64,000 nucleotides of DNA from Comamonas koreensis (GTDB lineage: Bacteria; Pseudomonadota; Gammaproteobacteria; Burkholderiales; Burkholderiaceae_C): NCBI RefSeq assembly GCF_014076495.1, contig NZ_CP043575.1, forward strand, positions 4,712,001 to 4,776,000, written 5' to 3'. The notes beneath the pieces were generated by a model, which was not told where the DNA came from, made no database searches, and saw only the letters and a list, made by a program, of their open reading frames with translations. Positions 19,701-30,560 of this stretch are shown piece after piece. The first letter of the stretch is position 1. Every line of letters begins with the position of its first letter. A program made the translations under genes and the position numbers.

Positions 19701-22700
19701 ACCATCGCATAGGTCAGCGTGTCACCAATCTTGGCGGCGTAGTTGGCAGGCACAGCCGCGCCATTGACCTGCGCCAGGGTCTTGACGATATGCAAGTCTG
19801 CAGGGGTGTTGACCTTCACGGTGGTCGTTGCGCTGTTGTTGCCAGTAGCTGCGTCGTACAAGGTGTTGCTGGTCGCAACACTCACCACATAGTCACCGGC
19901 TGCACTAGGCGTAAGCTTGGTGGTGCAGGTGATGCTGTCACCCGATGTCAGCGTTCCTGCTGGCGTCGTAGGCGTGCAAGTCGTCACTGCACCGGCAGAA
20001 GCGGTCACCACGCAGGCTGCGTTCAAGGCCGTTTGTGGGCCATTGTTCTTGCAGATGCTGGTGTATGTCAGCTCAACACCGGTCGTGCTGGTCGCGCCTG
20101 GCGTCACCGTCACAGTGGCCTGCATATCTGCATGCTGCGTGTCGGTGGTGACTTGGCAAGTCGTGCAGGTGCCCACCGAGCTGGTGACGGTATCTACGAT
20201 GGTCGCGGTGCTGCCTGGGCTAGCCACGGTCACGGTGTACTGCACGGTGCTGGTCTGGCCAGCACCGACTGCCACGGTTTGCGCGCACTGTGTGCCCACT
20301 GCTGTGCAACCTGCGCCCCAACCTTGGCCGGTGCCCGTGTAGGTCGTGCCTGCCGGTACGGTCTGGCCCACGTCGGTGCTGCCAGCAGTGCCGCCGCTGT
20401 TCACCACCGTCACGGTGTAGGTCAGCACATCACCGGGCTTGGCTAGGTAGCCAGCTGGCACGGGGCTGCCATTGACCAAGGTCAGCACATTGGTGGTCGC
20501 CAGGCTGGCTGGCGTGTTGCCCACCGTGGACTTGGTGTCCGTGTTGTTCGCAGTGTTGCTTTCATAGCTTTGCGTTGCCGCGTTGATGGTCGCGCTGATG
20601 TCGCCTTGGGCTGCGGTGAAGGTAGCCGTACAGCTGATGCTCTCGTTCATTGCCAGATTTGCGTTCGCACCACAGGTCGCAGCAATGCTGGTTCCGCCGT
20701 TGTTCACGGTCATCGCGCAGCTGGCGTTGACCGCATTGGCCGGGCCATTGTTGGTGCACAGGCCAGTGATGGTGACGCTTTGACCCACGACTACTGCCGA
20801 GGATGGGATCGAGGTGATCAGCGCTTGCATATCGGCAACCGCATTCGCAGTTTCAACCGAGCAAGTACCAGAGGCGCAAGCAGCTGGAATGTCGCTCACA
20901 ACCGTGTTGGTGATCTTGCCGTTGCTGGTCGCAGGCGCAATCACTTCCACCGTGAACTCAAGCGTTTGCTCACCAGGCACAGCAGGAGTCGCCGTGCTCT
21001 GCGCTGGCACCGTCACGCTCTGCGTGCAGGTGCTGGCTGCTGCCGCGCAAACCTGTGGTGCCTGGCTCCAGCTTTGACTTGGGTTGGTGACCACGCCCAC
21101 AAACTTGGTGCCTTCCGGCACGGTTTCGGTCAGGACCGTGGTACCCGCAGTGCCGCCCGTGTTGGTGACCAAGATGGCATAGGTCAGCGTGTCACCGATC
21201 TTGGCGGCATAGTTGGCCGGGACTGCCGCGCCATTGACCTGCGCCAGGGTCTTGACGATATGCAAGTCTGCAGGGGTGTTGACCTTCACGGTGGTCGTTG
21301 CGCTGTTGTTGCCAGTAGCTGCGTCGTACAAGGTGTTGCTGGTAGCTACGCTCACCGCATAGTCACCGGCTGCACTTGGTGTGAGCTTGGTGATGCAGGT
21401 GATGCTGTCAGCCGATGCCAGCGTTGCGGCTGGTGTCGTTGGTGTACAAGTCGTCACTGCACCGGCAGGAGCGGTCACCGTGCAAGCGGCGTTCAGTGCC
21501 GTTTGCGGGCCGTTGTTCTTGCAGATGCTGGTGTAGGTCAGCTCAACACCGGTCGTGCTGGTGTTACCAGGGCTGACCGTGACAGTGGCTTGCATATCTG
21601 CATGCTGCGTGTCGGTGGTGACTTGGCAAGTCGTGCAGGTGCCCACCGAGCTGGTGACGGTGTCCACAATGGTCGCGGTGCTGCCTGGGTTAGCCACAGT
21701 CACCGTGTACTGCACGGTGCTGGTCTGGTTCGCCCCCACTGCCACGGTTTGCGCGCACTGCGTGCCCGCTGCCGTGCAACCTGCACCCCAGCCTTGGCCG
21801 GAACCTGTGTAGGTCGTGCCTACTGGCACGGTCTGGCCGACGTCGGTGCTGCCGGCGGTACCACCACTGTTGGTGACGCTGACTGTATAGGTCAGCACAT
21901 CACCGGGCTTGGCCAGGTAGCCCGCTGGCACGGGGCTGCCGTTCACGGCGGTCAATACATTGGTGGTGGCCAGGCTCGCCGGTGTGTTGACCGACAGACT
22001 GTGGCTTGCGCAAGCAGTCGTGCCGCTGCTCACGCAGGTGACACTGGGGTCCACGCCCGGAGCGCCCGAGCCCGTGGGATTGGTAGCAGCGTTGTTGACG
22101 ACGGTACCACCGCTACTTGGCAAGGTGACGGTCAGCTCGATGCTGGCCGATGCACCGGCTGCCAGCGGGCTGGCAACGGTACAGGTCAGCAAGGCAGCGG
22201 CACTGCTGGGGAGCGCGCCGCAGCTGGCGCCAGTCACGGCAGTGGCCACCACGCCTGCAGGCAGCTTGTCCTTGACGATCAGGTTGCTGCCGGTGGCCAG
22301 TTGGCCACTGTTGCTCAGGGTCAGCGTGTAGACATAGCTGGAGCCAGTCAGCGCCGTGGCTGCGCCCGTCTTGCTCAGGCTGACATTGGCGGGAGTGCTG
22401 ACGGCGGCCGTCGCGCTGGCGCACACCACATTGGCCGCATTGGTACAGGCCGGGCCAGGGTCCACACCGGGATTGCCGCTGCCCGATGGATGGGTCGCCG
22501 CATAGTTGACGACATTGCCACCGCCATTGGGCATGGTCACCGTCAGCTGGATGCTGGCAGAGCCGCCATCCGCAGCGATCGGATCGCTGACGGTACAGGT
22601 CAGCAAGGCACCTGCCGCACTGGGCAAGGTGCCGCAGTTGGCACCGGTAACGGCCGTGGCCACCATGCCGGTGGCGAGCTGGTCGCGCACCACCAGGTTG

Positions 22701-25700
22701 GAGGCCGTGGCGGTCTGGCCGCTATTGCTCAGCGCCAGCGTATAGACATAGCTGTTGCCAGACACGGCAGTGGCTGCGCCGGTTTTGGCCAGGCTGACAT
22801 TGGCCGGGGTCTTGACGGCAACCGCACCGGTGGTGGGGTCGCAGGTCTCCGTGGTCGCTGCAGCCGTACAGCTGGGATCACCGCCACCGCCCAGATTGGC
22901 GGTGTTGGCAGCGCCAGCGCTGGTGGCCGATGATGCCACCGACACGGGAATGGTCAGCACATAGCTGCCATCGGCCAGGCCGCTGGCCAGTTGGCAAGCA
23001 CCAATGCTGCTGCCACTGCTGCTGCAACCGCTCAAGGTCGCGGCACCACTCACGCTGGGCGCGCCTGACAAGGTCACGCCAGCGGGCAGGCTGTCGGCAA
23101 TGCTGATCGCGGCGGTGGTGGGCCCATTGGCCACACCAATGGTGATGCGGTAGCTCTGGCCGCTGGCACCCACGACAAAGCTGGTCGGCGATGCGGCCTT
23201 GGTCACGCTGAGCTTGGGGTAGACCGGCGTATTGGTAAAGGTACAGCTGATGTCATCACCGGCTTGGGGCACAACGGTGATGGAGGTGCCTCCACCCGAG
23301 GGCACACTGGTGCCACCCGCCGTCGCATTGGTACAGCTGTAGGTGGTGGTGTAACGGGCCAGGTTGGCCGCTGGCGAGCCAGCGGCAGTTTCGGTCAGCA
23401 GGTAGCTGGTGCCGGCCGTCGCGGTGGCCGGGCCTGCCGAAGCCGTGGTTTGTGTGCCGCTGGTCGTGGCGCTAGGGCCACCGTTGTTGATGCCTACAGT
23501 GAACTGGTCGGTGCCGAGAATGCGGCCCGCCACGACGGTGTTGACCGTCAGCTTGGGCGCAATGGCGCTGTTGCTGAAGGTACAGCTGATGTTGTCGCCC
23601 GCCTGAGGGGTCAGGTTGAAGCTGGTGCCCGTGCCCGCAGGCATGGTGGTGCCGGCAACGCCCGTGTTGGTACAGCTGTAGCTGCTGTTGTAGCGCGTCA
23701 AGTTGGCGCCAGCGGCTGCCACTTCATTCAGTGTGTAGCTGGTGCCGGCGGTGGCCGTGTAGGTCGTGGTGCTGGCCGAGGTTGCCGTGCCGGTGGTCGA
23801 TGCCGTGGGGCCACCATTGCTGATGGCGATCGTGAACTGGTCCGAGGCCAGTGCGCGCGAGGCAATGCTCTTGACCAGGGTCAGGCGCGGCGCGATCGGG
23901 GTATTGCTGAACGTACAGGTGATGGCATCGCCCGCCTGCGGGGTCACATTCACGGTGGTGCCAGTGCCCGGCGCCACCGAGGTGCCGCCTGCGGTGGCAT
24001 TGGTACAGGCGTAGGTGGTGGTGTAGCGCGCCAGGTTGGCCGTGCCGGCAGCCGTTTCGCTCAGTGCATAGCTGGTGCCCGGCGTTGCCGCGAAGGCAGC
24101 GGTGCTTGCGCCGGTGGCCGTGCCCGAGGTCGTCGCAGTGGGGCCGTTGCTGATGGCCACGGTGAACTGGTCGGTACTGGCGGCACGGCTTGCCACGTTG
24201 GCAACCACCGTCAAGGTGGCCGATGGCACCACCGGGATCGAGTCCGTGGCGCAACCGACGGTCGGCGTATTGAGCGCGGTACAGGCCGCCGCCGCCGTGC
24301 TGGTGGGATAGCTGCTGGTGGTGGGGTCGGTGTTGTCGGTACCCACCTGCGCCTTGTTGACCAAGGTGGTGCTGGTGGTCGCCGAGACCGTGGCAGTCAC
24401 GGCGATGGTGGCGCTGGTGCTGGCGGCCAATGCGCCGCCAGTGTTGTTGCAGGTCAGCACATTGCTGTCAGCGCCCGAGCCCATCGCACAGGTAAAGATA
24501 CCCTGGGTGGCGTTCACGGTGAAATTGCTGAGCCCCGCGGGGAACACATCGACCACGCGCACGGTATTGGCCAAGGCCTCGGCGGTCGCGGAGTTGGCGA
24601 CCGTCAGCGTAAAGGCCACCGTATCGCCAGGCGCCTTGCTCTGGGGATTGGCGTGAACCTTGGTCAGCCGCAGCGTCGGCGGTGTTTGCGCCGTGTTCAG
24701 ATCGATGGCGCAACCGGCTGGAATGCTGTTGTTGGTACAGGCACTGACCTGCGCGGTCGTGGGCGAGGTCGTAGCCAGCGTGGCGTCTCCGCCGCCGCCC
24801 ACGCGCGCCTTGTTCATGTACTGGTCGCCGCTGGTCATCGCGCCCGCATTGGCCAGCAGGCTGAACTGGCTCACGCCGCCCGCCGCAATCGCGGTGGTCG
24901 AGGTACAGCTGACTTCCGTGTTGCTGACCCGGGTGCAGGTCCAGTCTGCGGCATTGGGGCCGGTCTTGGTGAGTGCAGCAGGCCAGTTCATCGGCGTGGG
25001 CAGCACATCGCGGAAGCTGATGGTGCCTACAGAGTTGGCGTCACCGGTGTTGCTGACCCGGAAAGCATAGGTCGTCGTGCCACCCACATAGATGCCAAAG
25101 CGGCCATCGTCCTTGGTCAGGCTCAGCTGCACACGCTTGACCGAATCGGTATCTGCCGCGCAGCCCGTGGCGATTTCAGAAGCCATCGCCGGAGAGCAGG
25201 TTTGCGTAGTGGCCACCGTGGGCGCATTGGGTTTGCTGGAATCACTGCCACCGCCAACGCGGGCGAGGTTGACCAAGGCGCTGGGCGCGGTACTGGCAAC
25301 CGAGACCGGCAGCGAGATAGCGGCGTTGTCCCCGGCTGCAATCGGTGTGGAGCGGGTACAGCTGAAGCTTGTGGTGCCCGAGGTGTAGGTACAGCTAAAG
25401 CCGCCGCTGGTGAAGCTCGTTGCACCGGTATAGGTCATGCCCGTAGGCAGCACATCCACCACGGTGATTGTGCCCGCCGTGGGCGCATTGCCGACGTTGC
25501 TGACGGTCAACGCATAGGTGGTCGTCCCGCCGGCCAGCACCACATCGGTGTTATCGCTATTGGTGAGGCTGAGCAACGGCGAGTTCACCGCATCCACGTC
25601 AACGGCACAGCCTGCCGGGGACTGATTGCCGGTGCAGGCGTCCACCGCAGTTTCGGTAGGCGCACTGCCATTGAGCGGGTCACCGCCACCACCGATTTTT

Positions 25701-27772
25701 GCCCGGTTGGTGGCGATGGTACCCGTCGCTGTCTGCAGGCCAACATTGACCGTCACACCGAATACACTGCTGCCGCCTGCCGCGATGGCGGTGGAACTGG
25801 TACAGGTGATCACCCCGCCTCCTGCCGCGCCAGAACAGCTCCAGTTGGCGGCGTTGGCGCCCGTCAGTGGCACGGCGCCCGCAGGAATCGTCACGCCCTG
25901 CGGCAGCTTGTCCACCACAGTGATCGTACCGCTGGAGGGAGACGCACCTACATTGCTGGCGGTCAGCGTGTAAGTCGTTGACCCGCCAGCATTCACGATA
26001 TTGGCGCCATTGCTCTTGGTCAGGCGCAGGTCGATCGCGCAGGCAGCACCAGGCATGGTGCCCGGTGCACTGGGTGATTGGAACGAGGCAATGCCCCCTT
26101 GGTTGCCAAAAGCGCCATAGTTGTCGGTGGTGCCGTTGGTGGTGTAGCCCGGTGTGCCGCCGTTGATGGTGGTGGTAACCACCATGCTGGACGGAGAAAA
26201 AGCGATAAAGCCCCCACCGCCCCCGCCACCAGGGCCATGGCGGTTGCCCGCATTGGTCTGGTTGCCGGCCCAGGCGTTGCCGCCATCACCACCGCTGGCG
26301 TCGATCACCGCAGAGCCACCCTCGAGCGTGTGGATCACCACCGAGCCACCTGCACCGCCGCCGCCCGCCGCATCGTTTTGCACGTTGTAGCCATTGGCGC
26401 CGCGCACATCGATCACGCCGGTACCGGCGAGATTTTGCGCACGCAAAATAACAATGCCGCCGCCAGAGGCGCCGGAGGAGCAGCGGCCGCCCGTATCCGA
26501 GCAGGCAATGCCGTTGTTGCTGTAGGCCGTGTTGTCGGCGGTTCCATCATTGGTGCCACCTGCACCGCCACCACCGCCCAGGAAGATGCGGTTGAAAGCA
26601 GTGGTGCCTACATAGCCGCCGCCGCCGCGGCCTCCGCTGTCAACCAGCGGGTAGTTCCAGGGCCGGCCACCGACACCACCAGCGGCATAGTTGCCCCCGC
26701 CGCCGCCGCCCGAATTGAACTGGCCGTTGTTGGTGCCCGAAGGCGCGCCATCAGCACCACCACCGCCCGCGTTGCCCGGCGCGCCGCGTGCACGCGATCC
26801 ACCTGGGTAGCCTTCTACGCTGTTGTCTACCGACGTGATGCCGTTCGCCGCTACCGCATTGACCGTCTTGGATCCATAGTTCGTGACCTTGTTGGCCATA
26901 TAGCGAGGGGTCCCGGCAATGCCCTCTCCCTTGCCGCCGCCGCCACCTGCAGTGGCATAGGTTCCCATCCAATCCTCTCGTGAGCCCTGGACCGAGCCAT
27001 TGCTGCCCACTGCACCCCGAAAGCCTTTGCCGGCCAGGAAAATCGCACGGTTGGCCTGGCTTTCCACCGTGGCCCCATTGAGGGTCAAGGTATCGCGCGC
27101 ATCGATGGCCACGACGCCACCGGTGGCGCCGTTCCAGGCGGGGGCCGTCACGCCACTTACCGAGGCGCTGGTGTACTGGGGCACCCGCACAACCTGGTAG
27201 GTTTTTTGCCCAGAGGTCGTCGTCGCCACTGCATTGCGGTAGGTATTGGTCAACGCAGGGGAAAACGTCACGGTCGAGCCCGAGACCGACACCACCTTCA
27301 CAAACTCATAAAGACCGGAGCTGCCGACACTGGTCGAGCCCTGACCGCCACTGCCACTGTTGCCGTAAGCGCTGGAATTGACTGCATTGATGCTGGCGTC
27401 CTGCATCTGGATCACCAGCAACAGGTCATTGGCGGCCAGGGTTTTGCCTGCAGCGCCCGCTCTCTGCGTGCCGATGGTCAGACTAGTGCTGCCCGCTGCC
27501 AGCGTCGATGCTGCAGCGCCAGGAAAGTAATCATTCACAATCCCGGTGGCAGCACCCGCACCATCATTGCCCGGTGCCGCACACATCTGCGCCCAAACGC
27601 TGACAGGTAGAAGCAGCAATGCCACCAGCATGGCGGCGCGCGTACGTAACAAACGAAAAGCAGACAGGCAGGCGCACGCCTGCGTAACGCATATCCCAAA
27701 CACCGACATAACCGACAACCCCCAGCCTCTTATGAGCGTCGCCAGGCCCGCGTCGGCAACGCTTTTTCTCAT
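13775..27772 (-). CDS. Giant secreted DUF11-repeat protein (about 4,665 aa)
   Basis: A single uninterrupted frame encodes an exported, repeat-built surface or matrix protein of unknown partner. A hydrophobic signal ([16 protein letters not shown]) is followed by a Gly-rich region (about residues 255-545) with many GGGG runs. Four DUF11-like domains follow (about 575-1185; [20 protein letters not shown] type), then three SpaA-like modules (1186-1519), three further DUF11 domains (1519-1930), five 490-residue tandem units (1930-4385), a half unit, and a C-terminal helix ([18 protein letters not shown]) with a basic end. Cysteines are regularly paired. ATG 27772 has AAGAAAA upstream; TTG 27829 and ATG 27709 are alternatives. 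I see no autotransporter barrel or LPXTG. Terminators flank it, so it is its own unit inside the his locus. Adhesin or biofilm role is inference. Confidence 0.88.
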   Translation of the reverse strand: MRKSVADAGLATLIRGWGLSVMSVFGICVTQACACLSAFRLLRTRAAMLVALLLLPVSVWAQMCAAPGNDGAGAATGIVNDYFPGAAASTLAAGSTSLTIGTQRAGAAGKTLAANDLLLVIQMQDASINAVNSSAYGNSGSGGQGSTSVGSSGLYEFVKVVSVSGSTVTFSPALTNTYRNAVATTTSGQKTYQVVRVPQYTSASVSGVTAPAWNGATGGVVAIDARDTLTLNGATVESQANRAIFLAGKGFRGAVGSNGSVQGSREDWMGTYATAGGGGGKGEGIAGTPRYMANKVTNYGSKTVNAVAANGITSVDNSVEGYPGGSRARGAPGNAGGGGADGAPSGTNNGQFNSGGGGGGNYAAGGVGGRPWNYPLVDSGGRGGGGYVGTTAFNRIFLGGGGGAGGTNDGTADNTAYSNNGIACSDTGGRCSSGASGGGIVILRAQNLAGTGVIDVRGANGYNVQNDAAGGGGAGGSVVIHTLEGGSAVIDASGGDGGNAWAGNQTNAGNRHGPGGGGGGGFIAFSPSSMVVTTTINGGTPGYTTNGTTDNYGAFGNQGGIASFQSPSAPGTMPGAACAIDLRLTKSNGANIVNAGGSTTYTLTASNVGASPSSGTITVVDKLPQGVTIPAGAVPLTGANAANWSCSGAAGGGVITCTSSTAIAAGGSSVFGVTVNVGLQTATGTIATNRAKIGGGGDPLNGSAPTETAVDACTGNQSPAGCAVDVDAVNSPLLSLTNSDNTDVVLAGGTTTYALTVSNVGNAPTAGTITVVDVLPTGMTYTGATSFTSGGFSCTYTSGTTSFSCTRSTPIAAGDNAAISLPVSVASTAPSALVNLARVGGGSDSSKPNAPTVATTQTCSPAMASEIATGCAADTDSVKRVQLSLTKDDGRFGIYVGGTTTYAFRVSNTGDANSVGTISFRDVLPTPMNWPAALTKTGPNAADWTCTRVSNTEVSCTSTTAIAAGGVSQFSLLANAGAMTSGDQYMNKARVGGGGDATLATTSPTTAQVSACTNNSIPAGCAIDLNTAQTPPTLRLTKVHANPQSKAPGDTVAFTLTVANSATAEALANTVRVVDVFPAGLSNFTVNATQGIFTCAMGSGADSNVLTCNNTGGALAASTSATIAVTATVSATTSTTLVNKAQVGTDNTDPTTSSYPTSTAAAACTALNTPTVGCATDSIPVVPSATLTVVANVASRAASTDQFTVAISNGPTATTSGTATGASTAAFAATPGTSYALSETAAGTANLARYTTTYACTNATAGGTSVAPGTGTTVNVTPQAGDAITCTFSNTPIAPRLTLVKSIASRALASDQFTIAISNGGPTASTTGTATSASTTTYTATAGTSYTLNEVAAAGANLTRYNSSYSCTNTGVAGTTMPAGTGTSFNLTPQAGDNISCTFSNSAIAPKLTVNTVVAGRILGTDQFTVGINNGGPSATTSGTQTTASAGPATATAGTSYLLTETAAGSPAANLARYTTTYSCTNATAGGTSVPSGGGTSITVVPQAGDDISCTFTNTPVYPKLSVTKAASPTSFVVGASGQSYRITIGVANGPTTAAISIADSLPAGVTLSGAPSVSGAATLSGCSSSGSSIGACQLASGLADGSYVLTIPVSVASSATSAGAANTANLGGGGDPSCTAAATTETCDPTTGAVAVKTPANVSLAKTGAATAVSGNSYVYTLALSNSGQTATASNLVVRDQLATGMVATAVTGANCGTLPSAAGALLTCTVSDPIAADGGSASIQLTVTMPNGGGNVVNYAATHPSGSGNPGVDPGPACTNAANVVCASATAAVSTPANVSLSKTGAATALTGSSYVYTLTLSNSGQLATGSNLIVKDKLPAGVVATAVTGASCGALPSSAAALLTCTVASPLAAGASASIELTVTLPSSGGTVVNNAATNPTGSGAPGVDPSVTCVSSGTTACASHSLSVNTPASLATTNVLTAVNGSPVPAGYLAKPGDVLTYTVSVTNSGGTAGSTDVGQTVPVGTTYTGSGQGWGAGCTAAGTQCAQTVAVGANQTSTVQYTVTVANPGSTATIVDTVTSSVGTCTTCQVTTDTQHADMQATVTVSPGNTSTTGVELTYTSICKNNGPQTALNAACTVTAPAGAVTTCTPTTPAATLASADSITCITKLTPSAAGDYAVSVATSNTLYDAATGNNSATTTVKVNTPADLHIVKTLAQVNGAAVPANYAAKIGDTLTYAILVTNTGGTAGTTVLTETVPEGTKFVGVVTNPSQSWSQAPQVCAAAASTCTQSVTVPAQSTATPAVPGEQTLEFTVEVIAPATSNGKITNTVVSDIPAACASGTCSVETANAVADMQALITSIPSSAVVVGQSVTITGLCTNNGPANAVNASCAMTVNNGGTSIAATCGANANLAMNESISCTATFTAAQGDISATINAATQSYESNTANNTDTKSTVGNTPASLATTNVLTLVNGSPVPAGYLAKPGDVLTYTVTVVNSGGTAGSTDVGQTVPAGTTYTGTGQGWGAGCTAVGTQCAQTVAVGAGQTSTVQYTVTVASPGSTATIVDTVTSSVGTCTTCQVTTDTQHADMQATVTVTPGATSTTGVELTYTSICKNNGPQTALNAACVVTASAGAVTTCTPTTPAGTLTSGDSITCTTKLTPSAAGDYVVSVATSNTLYDAATGNNSATTTVKVNTPADLHIVKTLAQVNGAAVPANYAAKIGDTLTYAMVVTNTGGTAGTTVLTETVPEGTKFVGVATNPSQGWSQAPQVCAAAASTCTQSVTVPAQSTATPAVPGEQTVEFTVEVIAPATSNGKITNTVSSDIAAACASGTCSVETANAVADMQAQITSIPSSAVVVGQSVTITGQCTNGGPANAINASCAMVISNGGTTINATCDAAKTLAVSETLVCSATFTAAQGDISATINAATQSYESNTANNTDTKSTVGNTPASLATTNVLTLVNGSPVPAGYLAKPGDVLTYTVTVVNSGGTAGSTDVGQTVPAGTTYTGTGQGWGAGCTAAGTQCAQTVAVGANQTSTVQYTVTVASPGTTATVVDTVTSSVGTCTTCVVTTDTQHADMQATVTVTPGTTSTTGVELIYTSVCKNNGPQTALNAACTVTAPAGAVTTCTPTTPAATLASGDSITCTTKLTPSAAGDYAVSVATSNNLYDPATGNNSATTTVKVNTPADLHIVKTLAQVNGAAVPANYAAKIGDTLTYAMLVTNTGGTAGTTVLTETVPEGTQFVGASAPDVTQGWSQTPEACGVAASTCTQSVTVPAQSTATPAVPGEQTVEFTVEVIAPATSNGKITNTVTSDIPAACAGNTCAVETTNAVADMQAQITNIPSSAVVVGQSVTIAGLCTNSGPANAFNASCAMVISNGGSTINATCDAAKTLAVSETLSCSATFTAAQGDISATINAATQSYESNITNNTDTKSTVGNTPASLATTNVLTAVNGSPVPAGYLAKPGDVLTYTVSVTNSGGTSGSTDVGQTVPAGTTYTGAGQGWGAGCTAAGTQCAQTVAVGAGQTTTLQYTVTVASPGSTATIVDTVTSSVGTCTTCQVTTDTQHADMQATVTVTPGATSTTGVELIYTSICKNNGPQTALNAACVVTASAGAVTTCTPTTPAGTLTSGDSITCTTKLTPSAAGDYAVSVATSNTLYDASAGNNTATTTVKVNTPADLHIVKTLAQVNGAAVPANYAAKIGDTLTYAILVTNTGGTAGTTVLTETVPEGTKFVGGGASNPEQGWSQAPQACAAAASTCTQSVTVPAQSTATPAVPGEQTLEFTVEVIAPATSNGKITNTVVSDIPAACAGNTCAVETANAVADMQAQITNIPASAVVVGQSVTITGLCTNNGPANAVNASCAMTVNNGGTSIAATCGANANLAMNESISCMATFTAAQGDISATINAATQSYESNTANNMDTKSTVGNTAASLVTTNVLTAVNGAAVPAGYLVKPGDVLTYTVTVVNSGGTAASTDVGQTVPAGTTYTGTGEGWSAGCAAASSTCSQTVAVGAGQTSTVTYTVTVAGPGSTASIVDTATSSVGSCSSCQVTTGTQHADMQATVTVTPGMTSTTGVELIYTSICKNNGPQTALNAACVVTAPASAVTTCTPTTPAATLASGDSITCTTKLTPSAASDYAVSVSTSNDLYDGAPGNNTATRTVKVNTPAELNIAKTLAQVNGAAVPANYAAKIGDTLTYHLRVTNAGGTASTMELTETVPEGTKFVGGGASNPDQGWSPAPQACDAAASTCTQSLTVPAQSAEGVAGEETVAFTVEVLAPATSSGKIINTVTSDVPAACAAGGCTAETANAVADMQAQITTIPSGAVVVGQSITITGQCTNNGPVEALNASCVMTVNNGGASIAAICDANTNLAVGGSLSCTATFAAAEGAISASMTAATQSYESDTANNSDAKAVNGNTPSAVTVTNVLVKVNDAPVPAGYVIKPGDKLTYQVQVSNTGGTPGSTVLTETVPAGTRYVGADEGWTAGCVAAGSSCTQPATVPGGSPQAPGTVAFEYTVRVDDAVTSPNVVNTVGSSAAGSCSAACSVSTPTQAADMQVSMPATIDAKVGVEFTLTSICRNAGPATATNARCDVSGAPAGAVTVCTPTQPVAALAVGESITCTTKFTPTSTAAITITTRASSDVFDPSAANSEASASAVFINTPPTDVKRVPVNAAWAMALMALLLMLLAGKALPQRQGRRPQD
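14618..21970 (-). repeat. Five in-frame tandem 1.47-kb units of the giant gene, plus a diverged half copy
   Basis: Using the codons for the [12 protein letters not shown] block as marker, unit boundaries fall at 21971, 20501, 19031, 17558, 16085 and 14618. Spacings are 1470, 1470, 1473, 1473 and 1467 bp, all multiples of three. Each unit holds two related halves of about 245 residues, one starting [11 protein letters not shown] and one [14 protein letters not shown]. Units 1-4 are very similar. Unit 5 and the half copy at 13.9-14.6 kb are more diverged. Confidence 0.93.
23215..24215 (-). repeat. Three tandem ~333-bp SpaA/Cna-B-like modules in the giant gene
   Basis: Three consecutive modules of about 111 residues begin [27 protein letters not shown] and [14 protein letters not shown]. 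Each ends with a GDxIxCTF-(S/T)N motif. The spacing is about 330-335 bp. The pattern resembles prealbumin-like/SpaA domains often found beside DUF11 repeats; the family name is by resemblance only. Confidence 0.7.
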
Positions 27773-27856
27773 AGTTTTCTTGCAATTGCCTGCGGGTTTT
27801 ACACCGATGCCCCTCGACAACCGAAACAAACTGTGACTAAAAATAGATAGATCGGG

Positions 27857-27865
27857 TTTATAGCA
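27857..27865 (-). promoter_or_regulatory. Candidate extended -10 promoter of the giant gene
   Basis: On the minus strand the sequence reads TGCTATAAA, an extended -10 element (TGnTATAAT-like). It lies about 85 bp before ATG 27772 in an AT-rich stretch of an otherwise GC-rich window. No good -35 sits at 17 bp; a TTGACA about 40 bp further upstream is too distant to pair with it. Confidence 0.4.
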
Positions 27866-28300
27866 GCTTGGAATTACCGAGTGTGTTTCAACTTCGGAAA
27901 CATTGTCAATTATTGCAAACTGTCATTTTTGATCGATTAAATCAATCACTTTTGCAGATGCGCAGATCACTAATGACGGCGAGAAAATGAAGGGCTCAGA
28001 ACTGGCCTACCCGCACAGCGCGCAGCTCCCCTTGCTGACGCACCTTGACACCGCGCCGGTGGACCGGGCCCGCAGCCGCTCTGAACGGCCCGCGAATGCA
28101 TAGACCCTAACAATGGCAGGCGACAAGCCCAGGCGCGCCGCCCCGTCGCGGGGGGTGCTTACGGGTAGATACAAGAGCAAGTCAGAAAGAAAAAAGACCC
28201 TGCACCGCCACCAGCACGAGACGGAAGGCTCCAACGCCAGAGATGCCGCCGGCCAAGGGCCCGTTGGCAGGCCGGGCAGCCGGGGCAGGAGCCAGAAACA
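27866..28300. other. Intergenic region between the giant gene and hisF, partly AT-rich
   Basis: Bases from about 27,830 to 27,990 are strikingly AT-rich with several A/T tracts and the near-palindrome GATCGATTAAATCAATC. The remainder returns to GC-rich composition. Small frames on both strands (for example 28007-28234) have no recognisable domain. The region probably holds the control sequences of the giant gene. Confidence 0.5.
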
Positions 28301-28325
28301 GCAACGGCGCCGAAGGCGCCGTTGC
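28301..28325 (-). terminator. Hairpin terminator after hisF
   Basis: A perfect 11-bp stem GCAACGGCGCC/GGCGCCGTTGC with a three-base loop lies 29 bp beyond the hisF stop. On the minus strand it is followed by TGTTTCT, a weak U-tract. It separates hisF from the giant gene. Confidence 0.75.
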
Positions 28326-28354
28326 TGGGGTCAATCCCAGAGTGAAAGCGGTGC

Positions 28355-29134
28355 TTACAGGCGCACGGGGATGCCGCGCTCGCGCATGCGCTCTTTGGCC
28401 TGCTGCACCGTGAACTCGCCGTAGTGGAAGATGCTGGCTGCCAGCACCGCATCGGCGCCGCCCTGCTGCACGCCATCGGCCAGGTGGTCGAGGTTGCCCA
28501 CGCCGCCCGAAGCAATGACGGGCACGCCCACGGCATCGGCCACGGCACGGGTCAGTGCCAAGTCAAAACCGGACTTGGTGCCATCGCGGTCCATGCTGGT
28601 GAGCAAGATCTCTCCGGCGCCGCGCGCGGCCATGTCACTGGCCCAGCGGACAGCGTCCAGCCCCGTGTTCTTGCGCCCGCCGTGGCTGTAGACATCCCAG
28701 CCCTCGCCGCGCTCGATGACATCCTGGCCTTGGCGGCGCTTGGCGTCGATGGCAACCACAATGCACTGCGAGCCGTAGCGATCACTGGCGGCGTTGATGA
28801 CGGCAGGGTCGGCAATGGCCGCAGAGTTGAAGCTGGTCTTGTCGGCACCGGCATTGAGCAGACGCCGCACATCGGCCACGGTGCGCACGCCGCCGCCCAC
28901 GGTCAGTGGAATGAAGACCTGGCTGGCAACAGCTTCGATGATCGGCAAGATCAGATCGCGCCCATCGCTGGTGGCGGTGATGTCCAGAAAGGTCAGCTCA
29001 TCGGCGCCCTGGGTGTTGTAGCGCGCCGCAATCTCCACCGGGTCGCCGGCATCGCGCAGTTCGACAAAATTGACACCTTTGACGACGCGGCCACCGGTCA
29101 CGTCGAGGCAAGGAATGATGCGTTTGGCAAGCAT
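28355..29134 (-). CDS. hisF: Imidazole glycerol phosphate synthase cyclase subunit HisF
   Basis: HisF (259 aa) is the TIM-barrel subunit that joins ammonia from HisH to PRFAR, giving imidazole glycerol phosphate and AICAR. The N-terminal [18 protein letters not shown] with its catalytic Asp, the phosphate loops ([15 protein letters not shown]) and the catalytic [10 protein letters not shown] are intact. ATG 29134 gives the family start. Its partner hisH is about 2.3 kb upstream beyond hisA and a galE-like gene. It is followed by a terminator instead of hisI. Confidence 0.97.
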   Translation of the reverse strand: MLAKRIIPCLDVTGGRVVKGVNFVELRDAGDPVEIAARYNTQGADELTFLDITATSDGRDLILPIIEAVASQVFIPLTVGGGVRTVADVRRLLNAGADKTSFNSAAIADPAVINAASDRYGSQCIVVAIDAKRRQGQDVIERGEGWDVYSHGGRKNTGLDAVRWASDMAARGAGEILLTSMDRDGTKSGFDLALTRAVADAVGVPVIASGGVGNLDHLADGVQQGGADAVLAASIFHYGEFTVQQAKERMRERGIPVRL

Positions 29135-29273
29135 GGAAGATCTCGTGGCAGATGGGAGCGGTGGCAATAACGCCAGACGGGCAAAACGATAACACGCCCA
29201 GCCCTGGCGCGCAGGCTGCGGGCCAGAAAAACGCCTGGCGCGCTTGGGCCGCCAAGCGTTGGATCAGGATCCG

Positions 29274-30284
29274 TCAATGGACGCTGCGGCCGGTGCCAAT
29301 CTGCCAGCGCCAGACATCTTCCATCATGCGGTCCAGACCCAGCTTGGGCTGCCAGCCCAGCTGCGTGCGTGCTTGCGAGATATCCGCCCAGCAGTGCGCT
29401 GCATCGCCTGCGCGGCGTGCACCGATGCGAAAAGGCACGGCACGGCCATTGGCATGCTCGAAAGCGCGCACCAGACCCAGCACCGAGGTAGGCTGGCCCG
29501 AGCCAATATTGAAGCGGGCCAGGCCCGCGTGGCCGCGCAGATACTGCAAGGTAGCGACATAGGCATGGGCCAGGTCCATCACATGCAGGTAGTCGCGCAC
29601 CGGGGTGCCATCGGGCGTCGGGTAGTCGCCGCCATAGATGCGCAAACCATCGCGCTTGCCGGCAGCCACCTGGGCCAGATACGGCGCCACATGGGAAGAC
29701 ATGCGCGGCGGGTCCTCGGCAATCAGACCGCTCTCGTGGCAGCCCACGGCATTGAAGCTGCGCAGCAAAGCCATGCGCCAGCGCTTGGGCGAGGCTTCAT
29801 CCAAGCTGCTGAGCACCTGCTCAACCATCAGGGCCGTCTGGCCATAAGGCGTGCTGGCAGACAACGGTGCGTCTTCACGAACGGGGTGCGGCGCCGGATC
29901 ACCATAGACCACCGACGAGGACGACACCACCAGGTTGCGCAAGCCGGCGGTCTGCATGGCGCGCAGCAGGCCAATGGTGCCCGAGACATTGTTGTCGTAG
30001 TAGCGCAGTGGCTCGCGCGCGGCGTCCGCAGAAGCGGTGAGAAAGGCGCTGTGAATGACCGCATCGAAATGCTGTTCATCGAACAACTGCTCCAGCACCG
30101 CCACGTCGCGCACATCGGCATCGATGCAGGGCGGCGCAAAGCCCAGGATCTTGCCCAGCCGGGTGATGACCGAACGCCTTGCATTGCTGAAGTTATCCAG
30201 AATCAGGAACGGCATGCCGGCTTCAGCCAAGGCAATGCAGATATGAGAGCCAACATAGCCGGCTCCGCCAGTCACGAGTATCAC
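29274..30284 (-). CDS. GalE-like NAD-dependent epimerase/dehydratase lacking the catalytic Lys
   Basis: This 336-aa extended short-chain dehydrogenase is closely patterned on UDP-glucose 4-epimerase: the NAD loop GGAGYVGSH (6-14), LDNFSNA, YYDNNVSGT, SSSSVVYGDP, and the C-terminal GTPVRDYLHVMDLA and FNIGSGQPTSVL. The active-site YxxxK, normally PYGRTK or PYGQSK, reads PYGQTA. Tyr147 is kept but position 151 is Ala (codon GCC at 29832-29834). The region after the conserved His is also altered (HSAFLTASADA instead of HFAGLKAVGES). Epimerase activity is therefore doubtful. It sits between hisA and hisF, upstream of hisF by 139 bp. Confidence 0.85.
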   Translation of the reverse strand: MILVTGGAGYVGSHICIALAEAGMPFLILDNFSNARRSVITRLGKILGFAPPCIDADVRDVAVLEQLFDEQHFDAVIHSAFLTASADAAREPLRYYDNNVSGTIGLLRAMQTAGLRNLVVSSSSVVYGDPAPHPVREDAPLSASTPYGQTALMVEQVLSSLDEASPKRWRMALLRSFNAVGCHESGLIAEDPPRMSSHVAPYLAQVAAGKRDGLRIYGGDYPTPDGTPVRDYLHVMDLAHAYVATLQYLRGHAGLARFNIGSGQPTSVLGLVRAFEHANGRAVPFRIGARRAGDAAHCWADISQARTQLGWQPKLGLDRMMEDVWRWQIGTGRSVH

Positions 30285-30560
30285 AGGGGGCTTTCAAAGA
30301 GGTCTTGCAGAATGCGCTATCCAAGACTTCTATGGATTCTGGCATCCTGACCAAGCGTACATTGTCCAATAAGCCACAGTTATGGAAAACCTTTGTTGGT
30401 GATCAGAAGCAGCTCCAGGTAACAACTAGCATTTGTTGACATTCCTCAAATTTGTATTCACCACAGCGACTTAAAACGCGGTGTAGGCAAGGTCCCACAA
30501 CCCTGGCGCGCGACAGCGGCCAATCCAGCACACAAACTGTTTCAATTAACACAAATATAA
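30285..30560. other. Intergenic region upstream of the galE-like gene
   Basis: About 275 bp between the hisA terminator and the galE-like start, of moderately AT-rich composition. It probably holds the promoter for galE-like-hisF. I could not identify a convincing -35/-10 pair or a known operator. Confidence 0.4.

Noticed and set aside
14618..21970. CRISPR-like or satellite repeat array
   Set aside because: The repeats are 1.47 kb, in frame and protein-coding, so they are domain duplications within one gene.
14216..25981. Very long plus-strand open frames (1200, 787 and 905 codons) opposite the giant gene
   Set aside because: They are antisense shadows of a GC-rich, repetitive gene. They lack signal, domains and ribosome binding sites, and their repeats mirror the DUF11 units.
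28007..28234. Small minus-strand frame upstream of the giant gene
   Set aside because: Low-complexity, Arg/Ser/Cys-rich translation without start signals; it overlaps the probable control region.
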